Below are positions 25,601 to 32,883 of a stretch of DNA of 64,000 nucleotides, in pieces. The notes beneath the pieces were generated by a model. That model ran no database searches and was not told where the DNA came from. It worked only from the letters and a program-made list of their open reading frames with translations. Source of the DNA: Pseudobdellovibrionaceae bacterium (lineage in GTDB: Bacteria; Bdellovibrionota; Bdellovibrionia; Bdellovibrionales; UBA1609); assembly GCA_023898385.1 (NCBI GenBank), contig CP060220.1:372001-436000 (forward strand), in the 5' to 3' direction. How positions within the stretch are numbered: the first letter of the stretch is position 1; the number at the start of each line of letters is the position of its first letter. Both the position numbers and the translations under genes were made by a program.

Positions 25601-28600
25601 GACTCAGTTGATGAACCCGACCAGACGATACAAATCACCTTAAGTGGAGCCACCCTGTCTACGATTTCTGATACGACGGGTGTGGGCACTATAACTGACA
25701 ATGATGCCGCTCCCACGGTATCAATTGGTGATGCCTTGGTGGATGAAAGTGTTGGAACCGCCAATCTCAGTGTTACGCTGAGTGCAGCCAGTGAAAAATC
25801 TATTTCTGTGAATTGGGCAACGGCTGATAACACTGCAGTGGCTCCTGACGATTATACATCTAATAGCGGCACGCTAAATTTTGCTGTGGGCGAAACCAGC
25901 AAAACTGTAGGAGTGGCGATTATTAATGACTCAGTAGATGAAAATGGTGAGGGACTTAGCGTGAGTTTATCTGGCCCCTCAAACGTCACAGTAGCCGACG
26001 GAACAGGTGATATTTCAATCACTGATAACGATACAGCAGCCCTCTCAATAAATGATGTGGCTGAAAACGAGGGTGATAGTCTCACATTCACAATTTCTAT
26101 TGATAGGACTTCGGTGAATAATGTGAGTGTGAATTGGAGCACCAGTAATGGAACAGCTGTGGCCCCCACGGATTTTACGGCCAACTCGGGCACGGCCACC
26201 ATTAACGCAGGTCTTTTGTCCACAACTGTGGTTGTTAACACATCTGAAGACACCACATATGAGCTCAACGAAACCTTTACAGTAACTCTAAGTGGCCCAG
26301 TGAACGCCACCATCACCGATGCCTCTGGAGCTGGCACAATTAATAATGATGATGCCGCACCAACTTTATCTATTGATGATCCCACAGTGACTGAGGGCGG
26401 GACCCTGAACTACACCATAACCCTCACTGGCACCACGGCCGTGGATACTGTATTTGACTGGGCGGCCAGTAACGGAACGGCAGTGGCTCCCGGTGACTAC
26501 AGTGCGGCCTCCGGCACATCCGTAACTATTACGGCCGGCAGCACTACTAAAGTTGTGACTGTATCCACTTTGGATGACGGGTTGGATGAGTCGGATGAAA
26601 CAGTAAACGTCACCTTGAGTAATCCAAGTCACGCGACGTTTAGTGATAACGTAGGAATAGGTACGATCACAGACAATGACACTTTACCCACGTTATCTAT
26701 TGCAGATGTCAGTGTGCAAGAGGGCACCGCCACCGTCACATTCACCATCACGGCCAATACAACAAGTGGGCGAGACATGAGCGTGGACTGGACTACATCT
26801 AACGGAACGGCCACTGGCGGTTCTGATTTCACAGCAGACTCAGGAACATTAATTATTCTGGCTGGCCAAACCACAGGCACCATCGTTATTTCTATAAGTG
26901 ACGACAGCACAGTGTGTGAGATCGGCGAGACCTTTTCAATAGTATTGAGTAACCCCGTAGATGCCGTCATTGGTGACTCTACAGCCATTGCTACCATTTC
27001 AGATAACGAACCGTCGTTGTCGCTTGTGGGACCCACCGTGGCTGAAAGTGGCACAGCCACATTCACTGTGAATATGAGTGGAACTTGCGGTCAGGATGTG
27101 ACATTTGATTGGGCCACAGCCAATGGTACAGCCATAGCCCCGGGAGATTTCACTGCGGGATCAGGGACAGGCACCATTACAGCAGCTACGACGTCGACCA
27201 CATTTGACGTGACTCTTAATGACGACTCCTTATCAGAGTTATCTGAAGCCTTCTCGGCAACGATTTCAAACCCGACTAATGCCGTGATACTAACTGCCAC
27301 AGCCAACGCCACAATCACAGATAATGATACTGTACCAAATATCTCTATTAATGATTCAACCATTGTGGAAGGGAATACGGCGAGCTTTACCGTTAGTCTT
27401 AATACGGCTGCGGGTTCAAATATAACTGTGGACTATGCCACGGTCGACGTTTCAGCTGTGGCGGGCGCGGGTGATTATACAGCTGCATCAGGAACAGCCA
27501 CCATCACCGCAGGCTCAACCACGGCAACTATTAATATCACAACTGCCAATGACAACGTCGATGAAATCGATGAAACCTTCAATGTGGTCATTAGCAATCC
27601 AAACCTGGGAACCATCACAGACAACACGGGGGTTGCGACACTACAGGATAACGATGCCATCCCGAACCTTTCCATTTCAGATGTCTCTCAAAACGAAGGC
27701 CTTTCGGCTGTGTTCACCGTATCCATGGATCGACCCAGCTACCAAGATGTGACTTTTGATTGGGCCACTAGTGATGTCTCAGCTTTATCGGGATCTGATT
27801 ACACCGCAAGTTCCGGTGCCGGCGTGACCATATCGGCAGGTTCCACTTCAACAACTGTTAATGTCACTTTGTCTGAAGACGCCGTGTGGGAACCTTCCGA
27901 GACTTTTCATGTGACACTATCAAACCCATCCAACGCAGCCATTGTAGACAGTACGGGTGTGGGTACAATTACAGAAGACGACGCGGTACCCACTTTGTCG
28001 GTAGGTGATGTTTCTATTGCTGAAGGTGGAGTGGCGGCTTTCACCGTGAGCCTGAGTGGGCCGCTTTCGCAGGCGGTCACTTTTGATTGGGCGACCAGTG
28101 ACGACTCAGCGGCTAGCGGCAGTGATTACACGTCGGCCTCAAACACGAGTGAGACTATCACGGCGGGATCCACATCAAAGGTGATTAATATCACAACGCT
28201 TGATGACAGCCTCTACGAGGGTGATGAAAGTTTTGATCTCACTATCACAAATGTGGGTGTGGCCACTCTCTCTGATGGATTGGCTGTGGGAACGATCACT
28301 GAAAATGACAGTAAGCCGACGGTTTCCATTGCCGATGCCGTGGCTGTCACAGAGGGGGCCGTGGCCTCGTTCACCGTGACTCTATCAACGGCTGCAGGCG
28401 TGAGCACTAATATTAATTACAGTACCAGTGATGGCACGGCTGTGGCGGCAAGCGACTACACTTCAGTATCAAGCTCCCTTGTCATAGGTGCTGGCCAGGT
28501 CACAGGGACTATAAATGTAACAACCATAGATGATTCAGTGATTGATAGTTCGGCCACAGAAAATTTTACAGTCACTCTTGATTTGGCAGACAACGCCACC

Positions 28601-30103
28601 ATTAGTGATGGCTCCGGTGCTGGTAGCATCAACGACAATGAGCCTGTACGAGTGCATGGAAGTTTAGTTTCTGGTGGGTCTATCACGAACTACAAGATGG
28701 CACCAGATTCTTCAAAAGTGGTGTTTCTTGGTGATATCGACACAGATGAGACCTTTGAGTTGTACTCCTCAAACCCTGATGGCAGCGGGTTTGCAAAAAT
28801 TAGTGGTGGACTTGTGTCGGGCGGAGATGTGATTGATTTTGCGATGAGTTCTGATTCATCGAAAGTGGTGTTTATCGCCGATAAAGATGTGAATGACGAC
28901 ATGGAGATCTACTCAGTTGATTTGGATGGCTCAAATTTAGTTCAACTCAATGGATCCTTGATTTCAGGTGGAGATGTGCAGCAGTTCTTGATTTCTGCCA
29001 ATTCAAGTAAAGTAGTTTATTTGGCTGATGAAGACACAGATGGAAAAAATGAACTGTATTCTGTGGATTTGGATGGCTCGAACCAGCAGTCGATTAGTGG
29101 CGGTATAGTCGCTGGTGGAAACGTCACTACTTTTGATATTTCAGCCAATAGCACAACGGTCGTATTCATAGCTGATGCCAGCACAGACGAGGACTTTGAA
29201 CTGCATTCGGTATCGGTCAGCGGCGGTGCTGTAACAGTCATAAATGATGCCCTTGTCAGTGGCGGGGATGTCACTGACTTTAAGATATCATCCGATTCAT
29301 CAATGGTAGTGTTTCTTGCTGATGCTAGTACGGATGGGGTGTTTGAGTTATTTTCTGACGCCATAGGCGGCGGAGTGGACAATGCCGTGAGTGGGGCTAT
29401 GACCAGCGGAGGCAATGTGGTGAGCTTTGCCCTATCGGCAGACTCCTCAAAAGTGGTGTACTTGGCTGACGAGAACGCGGATGAGGATTTTGAGTTGGTG
29501 TCTGTCAATATGAGTGGGTCGTCGGCTGTGGTGTTGAATGGATCACTTGTTTCATCTGGTGATGTTACAGGGTTTAAGATTTCTTCGGACTCGAGCCGAG
29601 TGGTGTACCGCGCCGATGAAGATACAGACGAGGTTTTCGAACTGTACTCAGTGACGCTATCAGGAACAGGTGCAACAAAGTTAAATGGAGCGTTAGTTTC
29701 AGGTGGTGATGTAGCGTCTTTTGATTTGACAGCAAACTCTAGTCGAGTGGTTTACCTAGCCGATCAGGGTACAGACGGATTGATGGAGCTTTATTCGGCG
29801 CCCTTAGCTGGTGGTGGTGAGACAAAAATCTCTGCGGCGCTCGTAGCCGGTGGAGATGTGAGCCAGTTTGTGCTGTCACCCGACTCATCGAAGGTCTTGT
29901 ATCTTGCTGATAAAGACATCAATGATGACGTAGAGCTTTTTGATGTGGCCATCAGTGGGGGCGCGAGCACTCAGGTGAGTGCGGATCTTCCTTCCGGTGG
30001 TGACATCACAGGCATGAAAATCAGCCCCGACTCGTCGCGAGTCTTCTACTTGGGTGACCAGCGAGTCGACACAGTGATCGAGCTGTTTTCTGAGGCGCTA
30101 TAA
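22667..30103 (+). CDS. Giant Calx-beta repeat lipoprotein with propeller-like C-terminus
   Basis: A 2478-residue lipoprotein. From the ATG at 22667 (GGAGAGGG seven bases upstream; an in-frame ATG lies 21 bp earlier) the signal peptide ends in the lipobox LSGC, Cys28. Residues of roughly 40-2000 hold 18 tandem Calx-beta domains of about 109 residues, each with a pattern like VNWATSDGTAVAPGDY and ending in a calcium-type motif (ITDND and variants). The last 477 residues are ten 49-residue repeats (SGGD-V-F--S-DSSKVV-LAD-DTDE-FELYS) resembling TolB-type propeller blades. The product is probably a long calcium-stiffened stalk carrying a distal propeller at the cell surface. Calx-beta arrays are known in adhesins; function here is inferred. 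A 26-bp hairpin repeat follows the stop. Confidence 0.9.
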   Translation: MFFGLMEMSHLVRAAILSTFFMVWLSGCLPNQSTVDTSSLPSIVLSAASNVEGATITFQINLTSTAVEEVTVEYTTLDNSSAIEGVDYTPVVGTLTIPVGSDSATIEVATLADSLNEADETFTLAFSNVDNANLSTFSVLGTITNDDPLPNLTVADMTVAEGSDAAVNMTLDAPSGREIRLTVTTQNLDAESGSDFTVFDNNTVVIPAGQTSASVSVATVNDVLDEEDEVFNFLISSGDYVNIVDGTSTITITDDDSPPSVSIADASGTEGQSLAFSVTLSTVSGKDVGFDWSTSDGAATQPSDYFSGGGVGILIPKGSLSTTVSVSTVDDVSTEVSENFTVTLANPSNATLGTSTATGTIIDNDVIPTVSIGDVTVTEGGNASFTVTLSAVSGLPVSVDWATADSTATAGTDYTAASNTLTIPAGTGSASIVVVTSDDSIDEADETFSVNLSNPGNSTIGVSTGTATVVDNDPLPVLSINDVTVNEGDLASFTVSLSPVSSRDVSFNWVTQDNTATNPGDYNSNSGSVTIPGGSTTVSLDVTTVENATYESSETFRIQISSPGNAVIGDDIGVGTINDDDGVPSLSINDVGVTEGGTATFTVSLTGATELTTTVNWTTANGTAISPDDYTFNSGSLSFTPGETTKTIDVVTIDDSSDEAAQTFSVTLSGENNATVADASGVATISDNDSNPSISIADGSATEGGGVSFLVSLSAASEQDVTVDWATADNTAVSPADFTAASGTLTILAGDTSGTINVSTADDAISELSEDFVVNLSNPGNATISDASGTGTITDNDGSPQLSVNDVSVAEGSAVSFTITASKVSSQNITVDYATSDGTAVAGSDYTAVSGTATILAGSTTTTVNVTSLDNGVFEISETYTLTLSNPANATISDATGIGTITDNDTQPTLAIDDPTGTEGGNVVFTVTKSGSTQESVSVNWATSDGTAVAPGDYSATSGTLIIASGDSTGTISIPAIDDSVDEPDQTIQITLSGATLSTISDTTGVGTITDNDAAPTVSIGDALVDESVGTANLSVTLSAASEKSISVNWATADNTAVAPDDYTSNSGTLNFAVGETSKTVGVAIINDSVDENGEGLSVSLSGPSNVTVADGTGDISITDNDTAALSINDVAENEGDSLTFTISIDRTSVNNVSVNWSTSNGTAVAPTDFTANSGTATINAGLLSTTVVVNTSEDTTYELNETFTVTLSGPVNATITDASGAGTINNDDAAPTLSIDDPTVTEGGTLNYTITLTGTTAVDTVFDWAASNGTAVAPGDYSAASGTSVTITAGSTTKVVTVSTLDDGLDESDETVNVTLSNPSHATFSDNVGIGTITDNDTLPTLSIADVSVQEGTATVTFTITANTTSGRDMSVDWTTSNGTATGGSDFTADSGTLIILAGQTTGTIVISISDDSTVCEIGETFSIVLSNPVDAVIGDSTAIATISDNEPSLSLVGPTVAESGTATFTVNMSGTCGQDVTFDWATANGTAIAPGDFTAGSGTGTITAATTSTTFDVTLNDDSLSELSEAFSATISNPTNAVILTATANATITDNDTVPNISINDSTIVEGNTASFTVSLNTAAGSNITVDYATVDVSAVAGAGDYTAASGTATITAGSTTATINITTANDNVDEIDETFNVVISNPNLGTITDNTGVATLQDNDAIPNLSISDVSQNEGLSAVFTVSMDRPSYQDVTFDWATSDVSALSGSDYTASSGAGVTISAGSTSTTVNVTLSEDAVWEPSETFHVTLSNPSNAAIVDSTGVGTITEDDAVPTLSVGDVSIAEGGVAAFTVSLSGPLSQAVTFDWATSDDSAASGSDYTSASNTSETITAGSTSKVINITTLDDSLYEGDESFDLTITNVGVATLSDGLAVGTITENDSKPTVSIADAVAVTEGAVASFTVTLSTAAGVSTNINYSTSDGTAVAASDYTSVSSSLVIGAGQVTGTINVTTIDDSVIDSSATENFTVTLDLADNATISDGSGAGSINDNEPVRVHGSLVSGGSITNYKMAPDSSKVVFLGDIDTDETFELYSSNPDGSGFAKISGGLVSGGDVIDFAMSSDSSKVVFIADKDVNDDMEIYSVDLDGSNLVQLNGSLISGGDVQQFLISANSSKVVYLADEDTDGKNELYSVDLDGSNQQSISGGIVAGGNVTTFDISANSTTVVFIADASTDEDFELHSVSVSGGAVTVINDALVSGGDVTDFKISSDSSMVVFLADASTDGVFELFSDAIGGGVDNAVSGAMTSGGNVVSFALSADSSKVVYLADENADEDFELVSVNMSGSSAVVLNGSLVSSGDVTGFKISSDSSRVVYRADEDTDEVFELYSVTLSGTGATKLNGALVSGGDVASFDLTANSSRVVYLADQGTDGLMELYSAPLAGGGETKISAALVAGGDVSQFVLSPDSSKVLYLADKDINDDVELFDVAISGGASTQVSADLPSGGDITGMKISPDSSRVFYLGDQRVDTVIELFSEAL
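28671..30103 (+). repeat. Ten 147-bp coding repeats (49-residue blades)
   Basis: Inside the giant lipoprotein gene, ten in-frame units follow one another, the last cut to 36 residues. Conserved positions are the opening SGG-(D/N)-V, the centre SSKVV(F/Y)(L/I)AD, and (F/M)EL(Y/F)S. The units have diverged at DNA level, so recent slippage is unlikely. Confidence 0.88.
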
Positions 30104-30138
30104 CTAGGCGGGTCGCTTTCGCGACACCGCATAACTAG
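30100..30138. repeat. Short hairpin repeat, copy 2, flanked by 8-bp direct repeats
   Basis: The 26 bases at 30105-30130 are identical to 16744-16769. ATAACTAG stands directly on both sides (30100-30107 and 30131-30138), like a target-site duplication, and the left copy contains the stop codon of the Calx-beta gene. No T-run follows. Confidence 0.75.
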
Positions 30139-30196
30139 ACCTAAGAACCCTTTACTTGTCTCATTTTGTTACCGATAAAAAGGTAGGAGTGAGAGT

Positions 30197-30721
30197 ATGT
30201 CTGAGAAAGTTTATAAAGGTATTTTGGTTTTGGTTGTACTTTCCGGCTTGGTGTTCATTGGTGTATTTTTAAAAGAATCCATGAACAATCCAACAGCCCC
30301 AAAAAAAGAAGGGGAGACTTCTGAGGCCAAAGTAAAGCGATCTGTTCCCCCGGCTCCCGACTACAGTTCTATTACCATTCGAGATTCAATAACACGAGAT
30401 ATACTTGTGGGTGAGGGAGCTGTAGTGGCTGAAACGAGCTCTCTCGATATGTCTTATTTGGCGTGGATCTATGATCCTGCGCAAAAGGGCAATAAAGGTC
30501 GCCGATTATTTACAGATGAGGCCAATAAGGTTCAATCCATTGCTATGGGTGCTGAACAAATACCCAAAGGTTTAGAAAAGGCCTTAGTTGGCGTGCGAGC
30601 CGGGGGGCAACGAGAAATTATTGTGCCCTGGTCGCTGGCTTATGGTGAAGATGGATTGGCCGGTGAGGTTCCGCCCAAAGCCATTTTGCTTTATGAAGTG
30701 ACGGTCAAAGGAGTGCGATGA
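30197..30721 (+). CDS. Membrane-anchored FKBP-type peptidyl-prolyl isomerase
   Basis: A 174-residue protein with an N-terminal membrane anchor (about residues 7-25, ILVLVVLSGLVFIGVF) and an FKBP-like domain facing the periplasm. The C-terminal half has the family pattern IPKGLEKALVGVRAGGQREI, then LAYGEDGLAGEVPPKAILLYEVTV. The first half of the domain is divergent. Members catalyse cis-trans isomerisation of prolyl bonds and assist folding of exported proteins. It overlaps the next gene by 4 bp (ATGA), so it may serve that outer-membrane protein. Start supported by AGGAGTGAG upstream. Confidence 0.85.
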   Translation: MSEKVYKGILVLVVLSGLVFIGVFLKESMNNPTAPKKEGETSEAKVKRSVPPAPDYSSITIRDSITRDILVGEGAVVAETSSLDMSYLAWIYDPAQKGNKGRRLFTDEANKVQSIAMGAEQIPKGLEKALVGVRAGGQREIIVPWSLAYGEDGLAGEVPPKAILLYEVTVKGVR

Positions 30722-31971
30722 GTCTTAAGATATGGGCTGTGGCATTTTTGCTTGTGCAAGTTACGGTACAGGAAGCCACCTATGCGCAGTCCCCTGAGCC
30801 TCGTCGACTACCGATAAAAGTTTTAGACCCGCCAGCCAAGCGAATGCGTGGTCTTTGGGTGAATCGGGTTTTCGTTGTTGATGAGGGCAAAAGTCTACTG
30901 ATAAAAGGCGTTTTGGCGCGAAAAGACTACGACCTGATATATGACGGAAAAGTGGTTCTCAGTGCGGCAGATACCGATGAAAAGCGAAACTACGAGTTTA
31001 CCGTACCCCACTCCAGCAAAGAATTAATCCTTGAAATCACTGTTCGACATTCAAAGACTCAAGCACTCATGTCAGACAGCTTTGGCCTCACAGATGACCA
31101 ATTTGATGAGACAAAAGAGTCATCAGTAGCAGAAAATGCGGGAGACACTTCAGCAGCACCGGTTCCTGTGGCAGCAACGCCTCCGGCGGCAGCTGAAGAA
31201 ACAAAAGTTGAAGAACCTGAGGCCGAGACGGAAGAGCCAAGTCAAAGCCTCGCTGAAAACCATAACAGTGCCAACGTCGCCCGCGAGCCCGCTTCGCAGA
31301 AACTCTGCCGCTGCCCATCGTCAGTGACGGGCATCTCTATGAATTTGCCGGATCAAAAGTCTTATCAAGTTCGAATGGAGCTTGGCATGTCCAGCTTGAA
31401 GGGGACAGACATAACCACAAAGAAAACTGCAAACTTAGTTTCGCCAACAGACATGTCTTTGTCATTTGAATACTATCAAACCTTTTTTGGTAAAGTGCAC
31501 ACAATGTTCTCTTATGGTTTTTGGATGATGAATCGTTTAGAGCCAGATGGCGGATGGGCGCTAGAAAATGGCAATGTGTTTTTAGATCGTCCGCGTGTGG
31601 CCGGGATCTACCAAGTATGGCCAGAGCTTATGTTCTATCCAGGTTTGAGTTACGGTGAGTTCGAAAATGTTCAAATAACAAACAACACCATCACACTCAC
31701 AAAATCTCGTGAGATCAGTCTTGATTTTGGACTGACCTATTATTTGTACAATATTGATCCTGTGCAATTGGGCCTCATTGTGGATGGATCCTCCCTGGCC
31801 TTTATCGACGGAGGATCTCGGCTAAAGCTAGGCGTTGTGGCAAAAGGATTGGGGGAGCTAAGCCCCTATAGCGTGTCGTTTTCGTACAATGAAGACTCAG
31901 TCTCCCACAATGCGGCCAAACAGTCGACCACCCGGTTTTCATTGATGTTTGGCTATGAAGGCGGGTTGTAA
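30718..31971 (+). CDS. Probable outer-membrane beta-barrel protein with Pro/Glu-rich linker
   Basis: A 417-residue exported protein. It has a signal peptide to about residue 23 (TYAQS), a beta-rich N-terminal domain (residues 25-125), a low-complexity Ala/Pro/Glu linker (about 140-185) and a C-terminal domain of about 210 residues with alternating aromatic strands (SLSFEYYQTFFGKV, ISLDFGLTYYLYN, FSLMFGYEGGL). The last strand ends near the C-terminus, as in beta-barrels, but the final residue is Leu, not Phe. A CRC motif sits at the barrel start. It is coupled to the upstream FKBP gene by an ATGA overlap. No named family recognised. Confidence 0.68.
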   Translation: MSLKIWAVAFLLVQVTVQEATYAQSPEPRRLPIKVLDPPAKRMRGLWVNRVFVVDEGKSLLIKGVLARKDYDLIYDGKVVLSAADTDEKRNYEFTVPHSSKELILEITVRHSKTQALMSDSFGLTDDQFDETKESSVAENAGDTSAAPVPVAATPPAAAEETKVEEPEAETEEPSQSLAENHNSANVAREPASQKLCRCPSSVTGISMNLPDQKSYQVRMELGMSSLKGTDITTKKTANLVSPTDMSLSFEYYQTFFGKVHTMFSYGFWMMNRLEPDGGWALENGNVFLDRPRVAGIYQVWPELMFYPGLSYGEFENVQITNNTITLTKSREISLDFGLTYYLYNIDPVQLGLIVDGSSLAFIDGGSRLKLGVVAKGLGELSPYSVSFSYNEDSVSHNAAKQSTTRFSLMFGYEGGL

Positions 31972-32067
31972 ACGTCCGGACATCCACCTGATTGGTGGCC
32001 GCAATGAATCTGATTCGACTCCATCGCAGGTTCTATCGTATGTGATGCACAAATACCCAAAATCTGT

Positions 32068-32883
32068 CTACTGCACATTGTGAATGGCAAATGTGGGGCG
32101 AGGGTTTGATTTAAATATTTTATTGGCCCGGGTGTAAATATCTGTTTCAAGTGCTTTTTCATATTTTACATCAAGCACATAACATTTGCCCGTGATCATC
32201 ATGACGGGCCGCCCAAGCACGAGGTCTTCTTTTACATTTAAAATAATGGGTTTTTTTAAATACACAAATCGACTGGTGGAAATGACGTCGCGAAGTCGCT
32301 GAGTCGTGGCCTCTACGTCTATATCGAGGTCGAAATAAAAATTCACCACGATCATCATGTCAAGCTCGCCGGCGTTCCCTGAGCTGACTGATTCATTAAT
32401 GAATTTGTTATTTGGGATAGTGACCAAGCTATCATCAAGGGTGAGAAGCCGCACAGCTCTTAGCCCAATGGATTTGATTTCCCCATAGGTACCGTTAAAA
32501 CTAACCCGATCGCCCACTTGAAAGGGCCGATCAAAAATAAGAATTAGGCCAGCTATGATTGAGGCCACAAGATCTTTCATCGAAAGCCCCACCGCGACGG
32601 CAAGGCTTCCCCCAGCGGCAAGCAAAAGTTCGCGTGGCGGGCGAATAATAGTAAAAAACAGAACGTTAATGCCGAAGATGTAGGTGAAAAACGAAATAAT
32701 GGTCTCAAGCTGCGAGACGAGAAGCCGTCTTGAGGGAAAGGCGCGCTCCACTAATCCTGCCACGTAATTGATGACCTTTACAATTCCCACTAGAACAAAC
32801 AGACTCATCAAAAATAGAGCGACTTTTTCAATATCAAACAAATTAAAAAACTGCGACACTTGGTCTAATTGACTGTTATCCAT
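32068..32883 (-). CDS. MscS-family mechanosensitive channel
   Basis: A 271-residue inner-membrane channel. Three helices are predicted (about 20-43, 60-80, 86-115). The pore helix reads GGSLAVAVGLSMKDLVASII with the Gly/Ala packing of MscS TM3, followed by the conserved DRPFQVGDRV at the start of the cytoplasmic beta domain and VTIPNNKFI further on. Its first eight bases overlap the end of the upstream ATPase gene (ATGGATAA), so the two proteins are made from one message in linked amounts. MscS channels open under membrane tension; gating by the neighbour is inference. Confidence 0.93.
   Translation of the reverse strand: MDNSQLDQVSQFFNLFDIEKVALFLMSLFVLVGIVKVINYVAGLVERAFPSRRLLVSQLETIISFFTYIFGINVLFFTIIRPPRELLLAAGGSLAVAVGLSMKDLVASIIAGLILIFDRPFQVGDRVSFNGTYGEIKSIGLRAVRLLTLDDSLVTIPNNKFINESVSSGNAGELDMMIVVNFYFDLDIDVEATTQRLRDVISTSRFVYLKKPIILNVKEDLVLGRPVMMITGKCYVLDVKYEKALETDIYTRANKIFKSNPRPTFAIHNVQ

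Noticed and set aside
28868..28880. GCCGATAA inside the Calx-beta gene
   Set aside because: It encodes part of the repeated ADKD motif of the propeller units and lies within a coding region with no gene start after it.
22927..29508. Many minus-strand ORFs (up to 200 codons) opposite the Calx-beta gene
   Set aside because: They are shadows of the repeated coding strand, share its periodicity, and have no ribosome sites.
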